A stretch of 24,578 nt of DNA. Origin: Holosporales bacterium (GTDB lineage: Bacteria; Pseudomonadota; Alphaproteobacteria; UBA3830; JAIRMZ01). The position numbers were made by a program, and so were the translations under genes. Below the pieces are notes generated by a model. That model did not search any database. It worked only from the letters and a program-made list of their open reading frames with translations, and was not told where the DNA came from. Shown one piece after another: positions 24,086-24,578 of the stretch. Where the stretch lies: positions 1-24,578 of the forward strand of contig JAIRMZ010000033.1 in NCBI GenBank assembly GCA_031258355.1, written 5' to 3'. Position 1 is the stretch's first letter; every line of letters starts with the position of its first letter.

Positions 24086-24216
24086 TCAGAAAACATCATC
24101 CTCCTCCTCCACGCTAGCGTAATGCACTTGCAGGAGGGAGCGAACGGCCGGGTCTAGTGTCGTCCCACAATTGATCTGGATTCATTTCCCAAAAAGCCTT
24201 TATAGCGCTGAATCGC
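24086..24216 (-). pseudogene. gyrB 3'-end fragment, copy A (frameshifted)
   Basis: On the minus strand the piece reads IQRYKG, then after frame changes NPDQLWDDT, then LDPAVRSLLQVHYASVEEEDDVF and a stop at 24086-24088. This is the DNA gyrase B C-terminal (TOPRIM-end) sequence, normally IQRYKGLGEMNPEQLWETT-DP. It has at least two frame shifts and lacks the final LMGDxVEPRRDFIQ block, so it is non-functional. It is an offset duplicate of copy B at about 255 bp. Confidence 0.75.
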
Positions 24217-24218
24217 CA

Positions 24219-24226
24219 CCCCCCCC
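24219..24226 (+). repeat. C8 homopolymer at the copy A boundary
   Basis: Eight C residues mark the 5' edge of gyrB fragment A (minus-strand sense). They are followed by TTACGCGTCTGCTC, the same arrangement as the 15-C run of copy B. Confidence 0.6.
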
Positions 24227-24259
24227 TTACGCGTCTGCTCAAGAAGGGTCCGCTATCTC

Positions 24260-24468
24260 TCAAACGTCCACGTCGGCCACTTTGAGAGCGTTTTCCTGGA
24301 TAAAATCACGCCGCGGTTCGACCATATCTCCCATCAGCATCGAGGAAATATCACCAACCTCCTCCACGCTAACATAATGCCCTTGTAAGAGGGAGCGAAC
24401 GGCTGGGTCTAGCCGTTCCCACAATTGATCTGGATTAATCTCTCCCAAGCCTTTATAGCGCTTAATCG
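24260..24468 (-). pseudogene. gyrB 3'-end fragment, copy B
   Basis: From the poly-G edge the minus strand reads IKRYKGLGEINPDQLWERLDPAVRSLLQGHY, then VSVEEVGDISSMLMGDMVEPRRDFIQENALKVADVDV and a stop. This is about 70 residues of the gyrase B C-terminus with a normal family ending, but without the preceding about 730 residues. Three residues seem missing where GyrB usually has ETTMDP (ERLDP here). The upstream run of G prevents a normal start, so this is a duplicated tail, not a gene. A non-homologous lead (MRGTLLRAGRVRGGGGA) can be read through the spacer but is unlikely to be real. Confidence 0.8.
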
Positions 24469-24483
24469 CCCCCCCCCCCCCCC
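24469..24483 (+). repeat. C15 homopolymer tract
   Basis: An uninterrupted run of 15 C lies exactly between the gyrB fragment B and the spacer TTACGCGTCCTGCTC. Such tracts slip during replication and are also frequent sequencing or assembly errors, so its true length is uncertain. Confidence 0.8.
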
Positions 24484-24513
24484 TTACGCGTCCTGCTCTC
24501 AGAAGGGTCCCTC

Positions 24514-24578
24514 TCAAGCGTCCAAGTGGGCCACTTTGAGAGCGTTTTCCTGGATAAAATCACGTCGCGGTTCGACCA
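24514..24578 (-). CDS. gyrB: DNA gyrase subunit B, extreme C-terminus (copy C, cut by window edge)
   Basis: The minus strand from the edge reads VEPRRDFIQENALKVGHLDA and stops with TGA at 24514-24516. This is the end of GyrB, the ATPase subunit of the type II topoisomerase that introduces negative supercoils. It is the outermost of three repeated copies, and since the frame is open to the edge it may be the end of the complete gene. Its last residues (KVGHLDA) differ from copy B (KVADVDV), so the copies have diverged. Whether the rest of gyrB follows cannot be seen; it could equally be another partial copy. Confidence 0.55.
   Translation of the reverse strand, partial: VEPRRDFIQENALKVAHLDA

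Overview
The window looks like a piece of an alphaproteobacterial chromosome. The best lineage markers are a GapR/UPF0335 (DUF2312) protein, an SspB of the alphaproteobacterial type, an alphaproteobacterial-style FliI, and ParAB with a chromosomal-type parS. Long AT-rich stretches with no convincing genes, a secreted-looking BspA-type leucine-rich-repeat protein, broken gyrB copies and a shift in base composition halfway along suggest a host-associated, partly degraded genome, perhaps Holosporales-like. That taxonomic placement is inference; only the class is well supported.

Layout. Bases 1-2884 (minus strand) hold an EnvZ-like sensor kinase, then flagellar export ATPase fliI and the start of fliJ. 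Bases 3083-4477 (plus) hold the BspA-like repeat protein. Bases 4951-9310 hold a small unknown protein convergent with a minus-strand block dnaK-dnaJ-RluC-type pseudouridine synthase. Divergent from dnaK, the plus strand carries rnhA and cutA, then an RND efflux adaptor and permease translationally coupled to sspB. A promoter at about 14990-15019 then drives the very compact rpmH-rnpA-yidD-gapR cluster.

From about 16050 the character changes. There is 1.7 kb of AT-rich DNA without genes, a divergent UvrA-like ATPase (minus) just downstream of a tRNA-Ser(CGA), a parS site, a small ORF coupled to parA, parB, and then another 1.4 kb of AT-rich non-coding DNA with perfect inverted repeats. The right edge carries tandem, degraded copies of the 3' end of gyrB (minus strand, about 255 bp period) with a 15-C homopolymer, running out of the window.

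Functional themes: protein quality control (DnaK-DnaJ, and SspB, which delivers substrates to ClpXP), envelope stress and export (sensor kinase, RND pump, flagellar export), ribosome/RNA processing (L34, RNase P protein, pseudouridine synthase, RNase HI) and chromosome maintenance (GapR, ParABS, gyrase, UvrA-like). I found no complete undescribed multi-gene system. The most unusual items are the gyrB tail array, the divergent UvrA, the in-frame 46-residue repeat protein, and gapR in the place after yidD where yidC is commonly found.
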